This document shows, piece by piece, positions 21,825-32,460 of a stretch of 64,000 bases of DNA. The notes below the pieces were generated by a model, which was given only the letters and a program-made list of their open reading frames with translations, was not told the DNA's origin and ran no database searches. Made by a program: the position numbers and the translations under genes. The DNA is from Psococerastis gibbosa (taxonomy: Eukaryota; Arthropoda; Insecta; Psocodea; Psocidae). Where the stretch lies: contig OZ020485.1 in assembly GCA_963971405.1 (NCBI GenBank), positions 49,101,469 to 49,165,468 of the forward strand, written 5' to 3'. Within the stretch, counting starts at the first letter, position 1, and each line of letters opens with the position of its first letter.

Positions 21825-22303
21825 ACTCATTACATCACCTTTCAATTACCAACAGATTTTTAGCAATTATGAGATAAACCAAAATATATATACATACAAA
21901 TATACAACCAAATAATTCTATTGTAAGTAGAGACAATTCAAAAATTACAACATGTTAAACGTTAAAACTCTATGATATCCAAACAGGTAGAATGAATGAA
22001 TCTACATGAAACAGCCCCAGTTATAACTGCTATAAAAGAGGTACCTGTTCTTTTGTAGTAGCTGATAGATCTATTGTACATACAGGTACATTATATTAGA
22101 TATACATGTATAATTGGAAACGATAAATTAGAAAAACGTTGAAAGTCCTTTTTAACATTTTTAAACGATCTTTTGATTTTCGACATATAATTGTCAGCCG
22201 CTAGCTACCTACCAAATCAGAAACATCACTACATTCTATGTCTAAAAATTATCAAATCACTTACACTGCATATAGAAAACAAAAAATGGAACAAAAAAAT
22301 ATT

Positions 22304-22727
22304 AGCATGCATATTATACATACCGCTCATGCACGAGAAAAGTGACACATTTCTAAATATTGAGTTTTGAGATAATTCCAATTTTAGTTCTGACCATTTT
22401 TTAGTTTTTACTTGTATTACTATCGAGGTACTTGATACTTTTGAGATGTGACAGTTTACTTGAAAGAGAAGTGAAATTACAATGTCAACGCCTGGAGCCC
22501 ATTCCGAATTATGTCAGTATTGCCAAACCCGAAGTAGTCAGACTTGGCAATGGATCAGTGACAAAACGCAATCTTATGGAAACAAATTAAACTGGATATG
22601 TAACACTACATTTATAAAGTTCACTATATTTTCCTCGACATTTTTGTATAAATAACTCAATTTTGCAATTTTTTGAAATTTGTCACTTTTCTTGCGCATG
22701 AGCGATATATATTATGCATATTATACC
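22304..22727. mobile_element. MITE / foldback element
   Basis: About 60-bp imperfect inverted repeats face each other. The left arm contains CGCTCATGCACGAGAAAAGT (22325-22344), and the right arm at about 22684-22708 is its complement with one or two changes. Matching continues inward through TGACACATTT and the AT-rich part, and outward through GCATATTATA. The interior of about 280 bp has no coding sequence. The superfamily and exact target duplication are unclear. Confidence 0.72.
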
Positions 22728-22840
22728 TCAGCAGGCACCGAATAGCCGAAACAGAAACCTGGTGAAAAGAGTATACATGAAGGACCGGGCCTGAGGTTAA
22801 AAGCCATAAGTTGTTATATAGGTGGAGACCCCCCACGAAC

Positions 22841-24140
22841 TTATGATAAATCTAATACATTGGCGTAATTGGGGTCCTGGGGGGGGGGGGCTGAGCCCGC
22901 CAGGTCCGCCCCCCCCCCAGGATTTATGGTGACAGACGTTATGGAGGCTAAAGGCATAGTATCCAAAATAACGAAAGGGAAATTAATTCTTAGTATGCTT
23001 ATTTTTTCATGAAAGACATCACGAAAAAAATCAAGATATTGACCAAATACTTTCACAAAAAATATTATATTGGCTATATATATGTACAGTATATACAGGG
23101 TGTTGACTAAATCGATATTTTGGGATTATCTTTTAAACAAGGGGCCGGATGGAAAATCTGTTTTGGAGTTATAGGGTATTTAGACCGTCCCTGGTAATGA
23201 TGTGACGAGTTGGACAAATCAAAATATAATTCAATTCGGGACTAAAACTTAGTCCCGGCCGGTCCCCGGTACTGGGCGAACACTAAATTTGGCCGTCATG
23301 CATATACTATAGTAGAGGATGGGACGACTAGGTAGCTGAGCGTGTCAGAATTAAAAATTAGGAGACTAAAAGCATTTTTTTTTCATTTTTAAATTACAAA
23401 AACAAAAGTTTACTTTCTAATTTTTTGTTTTGATTTTACTGAACTTGAATAGTTTAGCGTACATGATGTGTTTCATACATATTAAAAAAGAAAATTTAAT
23501 TGATAAAAAAGTTATATAATTTACTAGGCATAGGCCTACTTCAGAAGTAATGATCAGTGAGTAATGGATCAGTCTTGGGTTCCCCCCCTAGAAATTTTGG
23601 GAATTTACGCCAATGATCTAATACCGCTAATTGCTGTGCCAAATATCATCAAGATCGGATAATATTTACTTTATAATTTATTGGTCTACCCGTTTTAGAA
23701 AATGCAATCCCATCGATCAATTCAGTGCTCTAGGATAGGGGATGTGGGGGCATCCGAAATTTAACCCTATCATTTTATGGGACTGCCCACGCATGGCTCT
23801 AGCCGCGAGGGATAGACTCACAGTTGTCATTCGTCAAGGTTTGGGGTACTCGGTTACGGAAGTAAGGGACATTATGGCGATGGCTCTTGAATTAGGGGTA
23901 TCATCGGTCCTGCAATGCCTTACAAGGGAGTTGGACGATGTAGTCACGATTTAGGAGTAACTAAGTTTGTGCTGTACCTCGGCCTGATATTGGCTTAGCC
24001 AAGTGGCCGTAAAAAAAAAAAAAATTATTATGGAATCACTCATATTATCTATCTACTAATCGACAAATCGCATGATCGAGTAAACTCGGACCGGTTCCTT
24101 CTTCTGAATTCGACTTGAGTGAAACGAAAATTAAGAGGGA
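22841..24140. other. unassigned region with G/C-run hairpin
   Basis: No gene is recognised. A run of Gs (from about 22878) and a run of Cs (to about 22919) flanked by TCCTGG / CCAGGA form a hairpin at 22875-22922. TACAGGGTGTTGAC at about 23094 resembles a mariner-type end, but I did not find a partner. Confidence 0.35.
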
Positions 24141-24149
24141 GGTGTATTT

Positions 24150-24345
24150 ATAGGTGTGCTTATCAGGACATATAGAGTAGTGGTATAGACTTGGTTCGAG
24201 TCCCACACTTGCTACATTTTCTGGCCATGCTTTGGAGGGTATGTAAATCGGGCGGTCCCGAGTCTCCTAGTTGAGTGTAAGCGAGGGCTATATAGCCCTA
24301 AATTCGCTAGGTTGGCTTAGTAATAGAACCAAAGTTAATAAAATG
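24150..24345 (+). repeat. tRNA-derived SINE-like repeat
   Basis: A perfect RNA polymerase III B box, GGTTCGAGTCC, lies at 24192-24202 within TTGGTTCGAGTCCCACAC, preceded by a shortened A-box-like GAGTAGTGGTATAGA. The body (about 24222-24327) is shared in inverted orientation with 21716-21824 and holds the small palindrome GGGCTATATAGCCC. An A-rich tail follows (AATAGAACCAAAGTTAATAA). The distance between the A-like and B boxes is too short for a functional tRNA, so this is a tRNA-derived repeat. Confidence 0.68.
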
Positions 24346-24424
24346 TATGCATAAAAAATTTAAAATCGAATGTAAAAATATAATTTATTTATTTATAAAT
24401 ACCAAATGATTGCCATTTACAGAC

Positions 24425-26772
24425 TTATTTTCCCTGAACAACTTCTAGCTTTTGGTTTGGCTTATTAGTCAGTGAATAAAGACCTTGAGAGACCCACTTA
24501 CAGTCAGCGTGCAATTTTAATCTTATTATTTTCTTAACAATATTTTCCCGGTGCCGTTCACAACCACCGTCAAAGGGTCCTGGTAAATTCAAATTAAAAC
24601 TGGATAGTAATTTTTGAAGGATTTGATTTTCATGCATTATACGCGGTGCTAGCTCAGTATACGCTTTCATGATGTTATACATAAAATCTGCCATAGGTTT
24701 TGATGGCTTATTGAGTCCAAGAGGCCCTTGAGGCAAAATTCCTCCGTAATTTTTAAGCAAAATTAATGTATTTCGGGGCTCATAGACACTGTTAACATCT
24801 AAAAGGGTGTTACGGCACTTCTCGCAATTTGTTTCATCTAGCAACTGTCTCACTGACCAACCTGCAACGTAATTCATTGCACATTCTTCTAAATTTACAG
24901 ACGCTGCTTTAGCTACTAGGTCTGTCACAGTGGTTAATTGTATCGAATGCAGTAACATTGGGATTAACTTATCAACGCTTCCAGATTCAGAGACATTGTC
25001 CACTACTGATGGTGCGTCACAAGCGGAACCTGAACAGAGCTAGTACATGTTTCATATTCACCCAATTTACATAGAAGGAGCTCGTTATCGTCCTCTTCGC
25101 AATTTGTTGCATCCGAAAATTTTAAAAAAGAGAAGTTAGCAGCGGAAGTAAACAGTTTGGCAAATTGTGAACCTGAGGGATTTTTACTGTATCCGTTATG
25201 TTGCCTAATTATGGAAAAAAAATTCTCAATAGGATCTTGAGTGCATTTGTTCGTTAATAAAAAAAAATTTGGATCCGTGGATTCTTCCTCCCAGTAGAGC
25301 TGCAGAATAGCATTAATTGATAGAATCATACCATTGAAACACGGGGGGCGTGTAATAACATTTTTCCGCAATTTATTATTGTAAGAAAGTTTTTTTAGGC
25401 TATGGAAGGTTTTTAGGGCTTTTTTCAAATTTTTCATAACAACATGGTTTTTTTTCGTCAAAGGTGTCCTGTTGGGATTTTTGTCTAATAGGTGTCTGCT
25501 ATCTAAGCTGTCAAACGTGTTGTTGACAAGTTCAACAAACTCTGCAGTGCTCAGTGCTGACATAGTTTTGAGTTGTCCCGATTTCACGCAGGTGCGAATG
25601 CCTGTGGCAACTGAGCGACTGAAGAATTGTGTAGCAAGCCTTACGCTCATTTTTTTAAAGTTGTTAGGCCTTAAATGGTGGTCTGTCAGTTTTGGCATAG
25701 CTCGAAACGTCTTACTGCCCTTATCGATATTGTACGCTAAGTAAATGTCATTCATTTTAACATCTTTATTGTTATCAGAAATATAATGCCCGTTCAATAA
25801 ATTATTTCTGAGAGATTTTATTAAGTGTGGGACGTCATGCAACATATATACTTTCTTCTCTTCATGAAGAATCCAAGGGCACTTCAATTTGACTCCCAAA
25901 GCTTTGTACAACTTAACTTTGGAGGTGCTTTGATCACATACTATTGCCCTTGGATTAAGCCCAACTCTAACGACTACTCTCAGTGCATTACATAAAAGTG
26001 GCTTCATTTCGTCAGCAGAAGCTTTTGCCGACAAATAGAAACAAATTGGAAGTTTCCATTTTTGGCATAAACCACGGACCATAAAAACTAAGGCATTGGT
26101 AGCCAACTTAGGAAAACGCCCCAAAGATCCGAGGTCAGAATACCCCTCCACCAGGTCCAAGCTAACATTGTACCTCAGATGCTTCTTTATACTCATTTCA
26201 TCAAATAAGATGACACACTTTTTTTCTGCCTCAGCCATGGTTTCAACTTTTAGCTTCAAATTGCTTATAAATCTCTCATTAAGGCCTACACAAAACTCGT
26301 CGATTTTGAGCCACCTTCGGATAGTTCTATCACCTGGAAGAGTGATGCCCAATTTCCTCATATATTTGTAACCTGAAGGAGATTTATAATACAATCCTAA
26401 TGCAAGCTTTTTTTCCTCGTTTGACCAAGCCCTTACTCTTTTTACTCCCTTTAGTTGCATATTAACTATGGTTTTCGATGCATTACAGAGCTTAGTCAAG
26501 TCATTTGATTTTTTGGAACTTTGTTTTAGGCGCACAATTTCTGCTTTAAGTACCTTAATTTGCATTTTTTTTTCTACCCAGTGCCTGACGAGCGTAATTT
26601 AATTTTTTTTTTAGTTTCTCTACCTTCTGGAAGCCACTGAAAAATCTCTTCCTCCGAGGCGTTTCGGGCGCATTTATGAGGGAACTCACGTACATAGCCG
26701 ATTTTGGAGTTATTTTCGGAGTAACGGGAGTAGGTGGTGTGGGTGGGCATGGAGCAAAAATTTTTCCTGTGG
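24425..26772 (-). pseudogene. P-like transposase, catalytic exon with two frameshifts
   Basis: The exon begins after the acceptor TTCCACAG at about 26773. A linker (TPPTPVTPKITPK) and a leucine-rich coiled coil lead, across an A-run at about 26566-26575 where the frame slips by one, into a 520-codon frame (26565-25003). This carries SPSGYKYMRK and LPGDRTIRRWL, then the RNase-H-like core: ILFDEMSIK (first aspartate, about residue 123) and IVCDQSTSK (second aspartate), with the GTP-binding-type insertion between. PIENFFSIIRQHNG lies near residue 450, with the acidic residue of the third block. A second slip near 25003-25060 moves to the frame 25003-24425, which holds YVAGWSVRQLL and the CEKCRNTL cysteine pair of the C-terminal domain. 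The protein is otherwise intact, so only single-base changes separate it from a readable gene. Confidence 0.93.
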
Positions 26773-27430
26773 AATACGTTCTTATACTCGTAGCTTACTG
26801 CTTACGTGACAGTTTCGGTGTTTCTGGCCCGACATCACCATTTCCGTCCGAAAATAAAAAATAAATACTGCATAGGCTGAGAGGAGGGAGGGGGGGGGGG
26901 AGGAAGAGGCATAAAAGCGCAATAATTTTTTTAGGTCTTCAAGTACCACTCTTGGTTTAATAACATTTAAAACTATTCCATAAAAATATCTTTGGGCCAC
27001 TCCGTAGCGGACACACCGTTCACTTCCGACCATGGGTCCCCGTCACGGATTATTTTCATTTACTTAATGGAGATAAATATATATAAATAGGATAAAATAC
27101 TTATAGTAATATAAGATAGATCTACTGAGGGTCTAGGCCTGAAGACTGGTAGAGCCAAACAGCATCCTCTCACTTGGCCACCTCATTATTCGGGATGTAG
27201 GGGTCAGTTCCATGCCCGATAGCCGCGTTTCCCCCCTATCCATTCAGTTAAAGTATCTAATAGGGTCGAGACAGTAGCGTAACGAATGGGGCGGATTTTA
27301 TTGTGGAACTCTGCAATAACCTTTTTGACAAATTCTCTTTTGTTGCGTAATGTAAGAGGACTTTCCCCAAAATGAAAATTAATAAAAATTATAATAATAA
27401 TAAGGAATAAAACTAATTTGTAACGACTTA
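26773..27430 (-). other. intron of the P-like transposase gene
   Basis: The donor AAGGTAAGT at about 27431 and the acceptor TTCCACAG at about 26773 (both on the minus strand) bracket sequence with no transposase similarity. P elements characteristically have introns between the DNA-binding and catalytic exons, some of them regulated by tissue-specific splicing. Whether this one is regulated cannot be told. Confidence 0.7.
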
Positions 27431-27666
27431 CCTTCAGCCGTGCTTGATGAAAGTTGGTAGTGGAAAGGAACAGCTACTTGGGAAAGTTTCTTTCGTTTGC
27501 AGTCGGGTCGGTAAATATCTGAGGCGAAGTGATCGCTACATATCCTCCTACTCTCAAGCTTCTCCATCGGAAGTACCTCAAGCGAAGCGTTACCTGCCAA
27601 ATCATTATTATATAGGTTTATCAGTTTATGTGTCAACGCTATTCTGTGGGTGCGTTCGAAGTCCAT
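27431..27666 (-). pseudogene. THAP domain exon of the P-like transposase
   Basis: Contains RRICSDHFASDIYRPD and later LSQVAVPFHYQ, the CxxH and AVP(T) landmarks of the THAP zinc finger used by P-element transposases to bind their ends. The first cysteine pair that should start the finger is not visible in this frame before the initiating ATG at 27666, so the beginning may be mutated or lie in another frame further upstream. The exon ends at a consensus donor. Confidence 0.82.
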
Positions 27667-27720
27667 ACAATTAATTTATCGTGTAAAATGGAGGACTAAC
27701 TGCAGACTAGATTGTAGACA

Positions 27721-28257
27721 GAGGCGGCCTTACTGGTGGCCAACAGGGCAATCGACCGGCTCTCACGCAACAACCCAAGCAAATTAAAATAATATATAAG
27801 ATAGATTTTGTAGCCTAATAACATTAAAAAGCTTAAAACTAACTAAACATTTAAAAATAAAATTAACAGATGTAAAGATCCTGTAATTATTTGGATTTCA
27901 TAATGAATTGGGCTTTTCTAGGCAGGAACAAGCTGAAATAACTTTTTGACGTGTCTCTATCGCTGCCACATGTGAGAGGTCTTGTATGTATATACGACTT
28001 GTAACCTATTCTAATAACGTTAATGGTTTAACAGTCAAAGAATAGTAGACCTACTGCAAGAAAGAGGGGCCCTGGGGTCTCTACCGGAGGGAATAATTTG
28101 GAAAAGAATAGGCCGAAAATAGTGGAATTACGCACTTTGAAAGCAGTTATTTTCATATTTTACATATGGAGAATTTTAGGCTACAGCTAACAAGGGGGGC
28201 CCGGGGGCTACCACGGGGGAATGTTTTTTAAAAGATAGGCCTGAAATAGTTTGTAGG
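27721..28257. other. unassigned AT-rich region
   Basis: No gene is recognised. CAGAGGCGGCC near 27719 resembles the terminus of some DNA transposons, but no partner was found. Confidence 0.3.
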
Positions 28258-28640
28258 CAAAAAAAATTTGATTTTGCCGACGATAACAGTAATAAAGAAA
28301 CTGGTAACAGGGGGACTGGGTTCTCCCCGTGGAATTTTTTTGAATAAATATCTGAGAAATTTGCTGTTTTGCTAAAAAAAAATGTGATTTTGCCGACGAT
28401 AACATTAATAACGAAACTGGTAACAGGGGGACTGGGTTCTCCCCGGGGAATTTTTTTGAATAAATATCTGAAATTTGCTGTTTTGCTAAAAAAAAAAAAA
28501 AAAAAAAAATGGGGGGGGGTCTGGACCCCATTTTTGAGACGATAACATTAATAACAAAACTGGAAACAGGGGGACCGGGGTCTCCCCAGGCTGATATTTT
28601 TGAATAAATATCTGAAAAATTTGCTGTTGGGGGTCTAAAC
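28258..28640. repeat. tandem repeat, about 116-bp unit, with A- and G-runs
   Basis: GCCGACGATAAC occurs at 28276 and 28392 (116-bp period), and a related GACGATAACATTAATAAC at 28538, where the third unit is lengthened by long A and G runs. Each unit also contains an AACAGGGGGAC block and TGAATAAATATCTGA. The minus-strand open frame across it is a by-product of the repeat. Confidence 0.88.
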
Positions 28641-29224
28641 CCAGCTGACTCCCCCCCCCCCTTGGCTACGCCACTACCCCGGGCCCCACTTGTTGCAATT
28701 GTATTCATCGCCTGCAAAATCTTAATATACATCATAATGCGCTAGAACCCACTATTTCTCATGTCTCATGCGGAAAGGACACCAAAGTCATTAATTTAAA
28801 AGCTGTATCTAAGACAACGGTTTTCCCCATTTTTCTACACTATCATGAAAAGGGGGGGAGGGCACCAAAATATATACCGCCCCCTTCGAATATATACAAG
28901 TATATGCCTATATTTATTTTAAAAAATTTCATGAAACTGACGGTTATCCCCTATACGGCCGGGGCCCCACAAATTTAATAATTTAATACATAACACAATA
29001 AAATTAACACAATAGTACATTTCTAAGTTCAGCCCAATAATTTAGGGCAAGCACTACTCACTAGGCCAATTAACTAATATTCCGCGCTTTAAAGGACATT
29101 CATATACCTACATGCATAATATGCATACATAATATATGATATATTATATCATATCGATTAGCCTATATACAAGTAATTTTATATATATAACGCACCTATG
29201 TATATGTAGATTATACTGCTATTT
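28641..29224. other. unassigned AT-rich region
   Basis: No gene is recognised. A palindrome-rich AT stretch, ATATATGATATATTATATCA, is at about 29131-29151. Confidence 0.35.
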
Positions 29225-29228
29225 TTAA

Positions 29229-31675
29229 CCCTTTCACTACCGAATTATGTTTGACGCATGCCAAAATTATTTCCTTGGAAACTTGGGTCACTATGACATG
29301 CTTGAGTGATAAAAAAAGTTAATTTGGCGAATTCATTCATTCATTTATTCATTACAGAATGTTCGTCCTGACGAACATTAGTACTTAATGGAACAAGAAA
29401 GGTATTGTTAAAAAAAACTATAATTTCCGAAAGAGTTTATTTGGAATGAAAATTAAGGAAACAATTCCTGTCCTTGATGATACATAAGTGCACTCTGCAC
29501 TTTTTGCAGTATATGTTCGTTTTTTTTCCACATAAACCGTTTTTACACCTTGATCCATTACCTTTGGGCTTGTCGTCAAAGACTGGTAAATGATCCACGC
29601 AGTCAAATTGTAGCTGTTTTGAGGGCCTCGACTCCAATTTACATCTCTTCGAGGGTGGGCTAGGAATAGGACTATTAGTAGATGGACGTCCCCTCTTCCT
29701 TCCGCTTCCAACTGTCTTCTGGAAATATATAAGCCCTTCTGCTATTTGGATCCGAAAGTGTAAAAAGTCAAGCATGTTTTTCTTATTGCCATTTACAGCC
29801 TCATACTCCCTCTTGTATTCTATCCAAGAGTTGACCAATGCTATGTCCACAGCATGAAAAATCATGCGTAAAGTCCACTTTTTGCTCCTTATAAAAATAC
29901 GATAGAAGCTTATCATCATATCATGTAGGTCTACTCCTCCCATGCCCTTATTGTACCTGTCAATGACCTCTGGGCATGGTATATTAACATATTCTTTTTG
30001 TTTCTTGTCCCACCTTTTTTTTACAACCATATTTTCTCCGATTCCGATAAAGTTCGACCCCATGTATACCGGTTTATTGTCGTTCCAGGCAACCAGACTT
30101 ACCGTCGCGTCACGACTTATGACCTCCTCACTCCACCCTCGAGGTTTTTTTGCCATTTCTTTTTTTCCAGATAGGGGAAATGCACCGAACCGGTTCGTCC
30201 GTATAGTGCCAGCCGCTAGTATCTGTCGTTCCAATAAGTACTTGAATAAGTTGTACGAATTGAAAAAGTTGTCCATGAATAAATAGTGACCATTCACCTT
30301 TATTCTTTTGCTAAGTTCAGCAACTATTGCTCCTCCACTACCAAGCTCTTTCATTAAACCTTTATTCAAAGGGGTCGTCGCCCCTTGGTAAATAATGAAA
30401 TCGTATATGAGTCCGCTACCGCCGCTCAAGATGTACAGCTTTATGCCCCATGGAGTTGGCTTAGATTTTATATACTGCTTTATGTTTAAATGCCCTTTGA
30501 ATGGACAAATCTGTTCATCAATAGAAAGACTCCGCTCCATTTGCAAATCAAGGCACCTTTTACGAACTGCTTCGTAAATGGGTCGAACTTTGAATAGCCG
30601 ATCTGCAATCTTCTGGTCGTGATAATATATCCACTAAGTGTAAATTTTGGCGAAGTTGGTAGAACCTGTTGCGAGACATATTTTCAGAAAATATTTTCAT
30701 GTTCAAAGCACTATCCCAATACATGCTTACTCTTGGATATTTGAGGGTGCCACACAAAATGTGTAGGGCAAAAAGTATTTCTATCTCCTCTGGTGTTGCA
30801 TCTTTATAGCCTGCAACGGTGTTTTGGAGAGCGTACTGGTTGGTTTTTTCTGCAATAGTGGCAAACATTTCTTTTGGAATGTATTGTGAAAATAATTGAA
30901 GGGGGGATGACACTTCGTTCGGACAATGTTCACTTGAATCTTCCCACACTACATGGGCAGCTGGTCCCAAAAACTTATTCTTTCTCCACTTTAACAGTTT
31001 GACGTTAGCAGGTACAAACGAGCTTTTAACAACATCATCTGCTTTATATTCATCATTGCAAACCTCTGGATCTTCGCCCAAAATATCAAGCCTACTTGGA
31101 ATAACTTCATCCCCTTCATCTTCATCGCTTTCAGAATCTAAATTCTCTATGTCAGACATTTCTTCCATGTATTTGAGCATTTCTTCAACATCCTGCTCCC
31201 GGCTCATGTGGAAAACTTGCTTTCTTCGGCCTAAAATAAAAACAAAATAAAACGCTGTAATGGGTGCTTTGATTACCCTTGCATACCGCTGTTCGTCATG
31301 ACGAACACAAAAGTATAGAGTTGAATATTTTAGTATACAAAAACAATTTAGACAAAACATTGCATGCATAAACTCATATAGCTTTCACACAAAAAATTAA
31401 AATAGTTTTTTAATACAAATCTGTGCAGAAGAGCCTATAATTAGTTAAAGAAGAACAGCTTACCACCAGAATTACTAGATGTAGACGCCATCTTTACTAG
31501 AATAAATATTTTCTCACAACAAAACAAAATAAAATTTTAAAAATCTATGTTAAGCTTATGAAAGAGGCTTCAAAATGTCATTTGAGCGGCCATTATAGAG
31601 ATTCTGCTGCCACTGAACGCCACAATTTGCCCGCCAAAAGTACGTTCGTGGCGACGAACTAAGGTAGTGAAAGGG
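29229..31675 (-). mobile_element. piggyBac element, nearly complete, 2.45 kb
   Basis: Perfect 13-bp terminal inverted repeats, CCCTTTCACTACC at 29229-29241 and its complement at 31663-31675, begin with the CCC typical of piggyBac. The target site TTAA is intact on the left (29225-29228) and reads CTAA on the right (31676-31679), one substitution away. Just inside lie palindromic sites TTCGTCCTGACGAA (about 29362-29375) and TTCGTCATGACGAA (about 31290-31303), plausible transposase-binding repeats. The transposase gene on the minus strand fills the element. Confidence 0.95.
29437..31491 (-). pseudogene. piggyBac transposase gene with one intron, one frameshift
   Basis: Exon 1 (31491-31464) encodes MASTSSNSG and ends at the donor GTAAGC (intron 31463-31231). 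Exon 2 starts after TTTTATTTTAG and joins in phase, giving GRRKQVFHMSREQ. An acidic region (SDEDEGDEV) and the N-terminal helical domain (MYWDSALNMKIFSENMSRN) follow. At about 30625 one base is gained or lost, moving to the frame that continues to 29437. This holds the catalytic aspartates in SIDEQICPFKG, YLFMDNFFNS and KGMGGVDLHDMM, the GTIRTNR block, and a cysteine-rich tail (CKNGLCGKK, YCKKCRVHLC, CFLNFH) like the piggyBac C-terminal zinc-binding domain. Apart from the single frameshift it looks complete, at nearly 600 residues. Confidence 0.94.
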
Positions 31676-31679
31676 CTAA

Positions 31680-32460
31680 GTATATATTGTAGGTACTGGT
31701 ATGCCTACTTACCACTGTTGACGATCCATTGCCACATGTACTTGTAGATTTAGCACCAACCATTTTTTAGTTTGACCGAAAACAAAGTGCGCGGTAGTTA
31801 TAGGCAGGTACGCGTGGGCCTATATTGTATCGTATAGGCAACAATCATATAATAGAAATAATCGAATAGTCGACTTATTAGAGATGTAAAGAAAAAAACA
31901 CACACAGTAATGCACGTATTCCACATATAAATATCATGAAACATTTAAGTATAAATGAACGAGGCCCGTGAACTGCTCAGTGCTTTCTAAATGAGTAAAT
32001 GCTGCACCTGGCCCTGTTCTGAAACAGGGATAAGGCAGTGTACAATGAGACTTGCAACCCCTAGCCGGACCCAGGTATGAAGCTCCGCGGGTGGTGCTTG
32101 CGTTGAGCTACAGTTCGCTGCCAAGTATCATCTTAGTTCGCGTTTCTATAGAATGGAATCGTAAATGCAGGGACCATTCTATAGTGTTATATATTCAATG
32201 ACTTCGGTCATGCGCATCCGTCAAATAACAAGTCACTGAAGTCAGTAAGCCACTTTTAAAATTAATATAATTTTATATAATCAAAAAATGCAGTTTATAT
32301 TCGAAAATAATTATTAGAAAACATTTTAGAGAATTAATTTGACGTTTTTGTTCTTAATATTATCAATAAAATGAACATAAATGTCTAACGTAGTGTCACT
32401 AGTTCCGCTACAAGAAACGAGACTGCGCTCTTTTGAATAAATTAAGGCGGGCTATGTCAG
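31680..32460. other. unassigned region
   Basis: No gene is recognised. It includes the shared 29-bp block at 32172-32200 and a local CTATAGAATGG / CCATTCTATAG inverted repeat (about 32147-32184). Confidence 0.35.

Larger units (their letters stand above)
24425..27720 (-). mobile_element. P-like (THAP9-type) DNA transposon, nearly complete coding part
   Basis: Covers the THAP exon, an intron and the catalytic exon of one P-like transposase gene on the minus strand. I did not find the terminal inverted repeats or the 8-bp target duplication, so these limits mark the coding region only. The intron contains a long G-run (about 26890-26900). Confidence 0.85.

Noticed and set aside
22841-23056. 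Minus-strand open frame with a glycine/proline patch
   Set aside because: The patch is the translated G/C-run hairpin; no family motif.
23094-23115. A second mariner starting at TACAGGGTGTTGAC
   Set aside because: No matching inverted end or transposase sequence was found downstream or upstream.
24171-24210. Functional tRNA gene
   Set aside because: The A-like and B boxes are too close and the arms do not pair. The body continues as a repeat shared with 21.7 kb, so a SINE is the better reading.
28208-28735. 175-codon minus-strand frame
   Set aside because: It is a translation of the 116-bp tandem repeat and poly-A tracts, not a gene.
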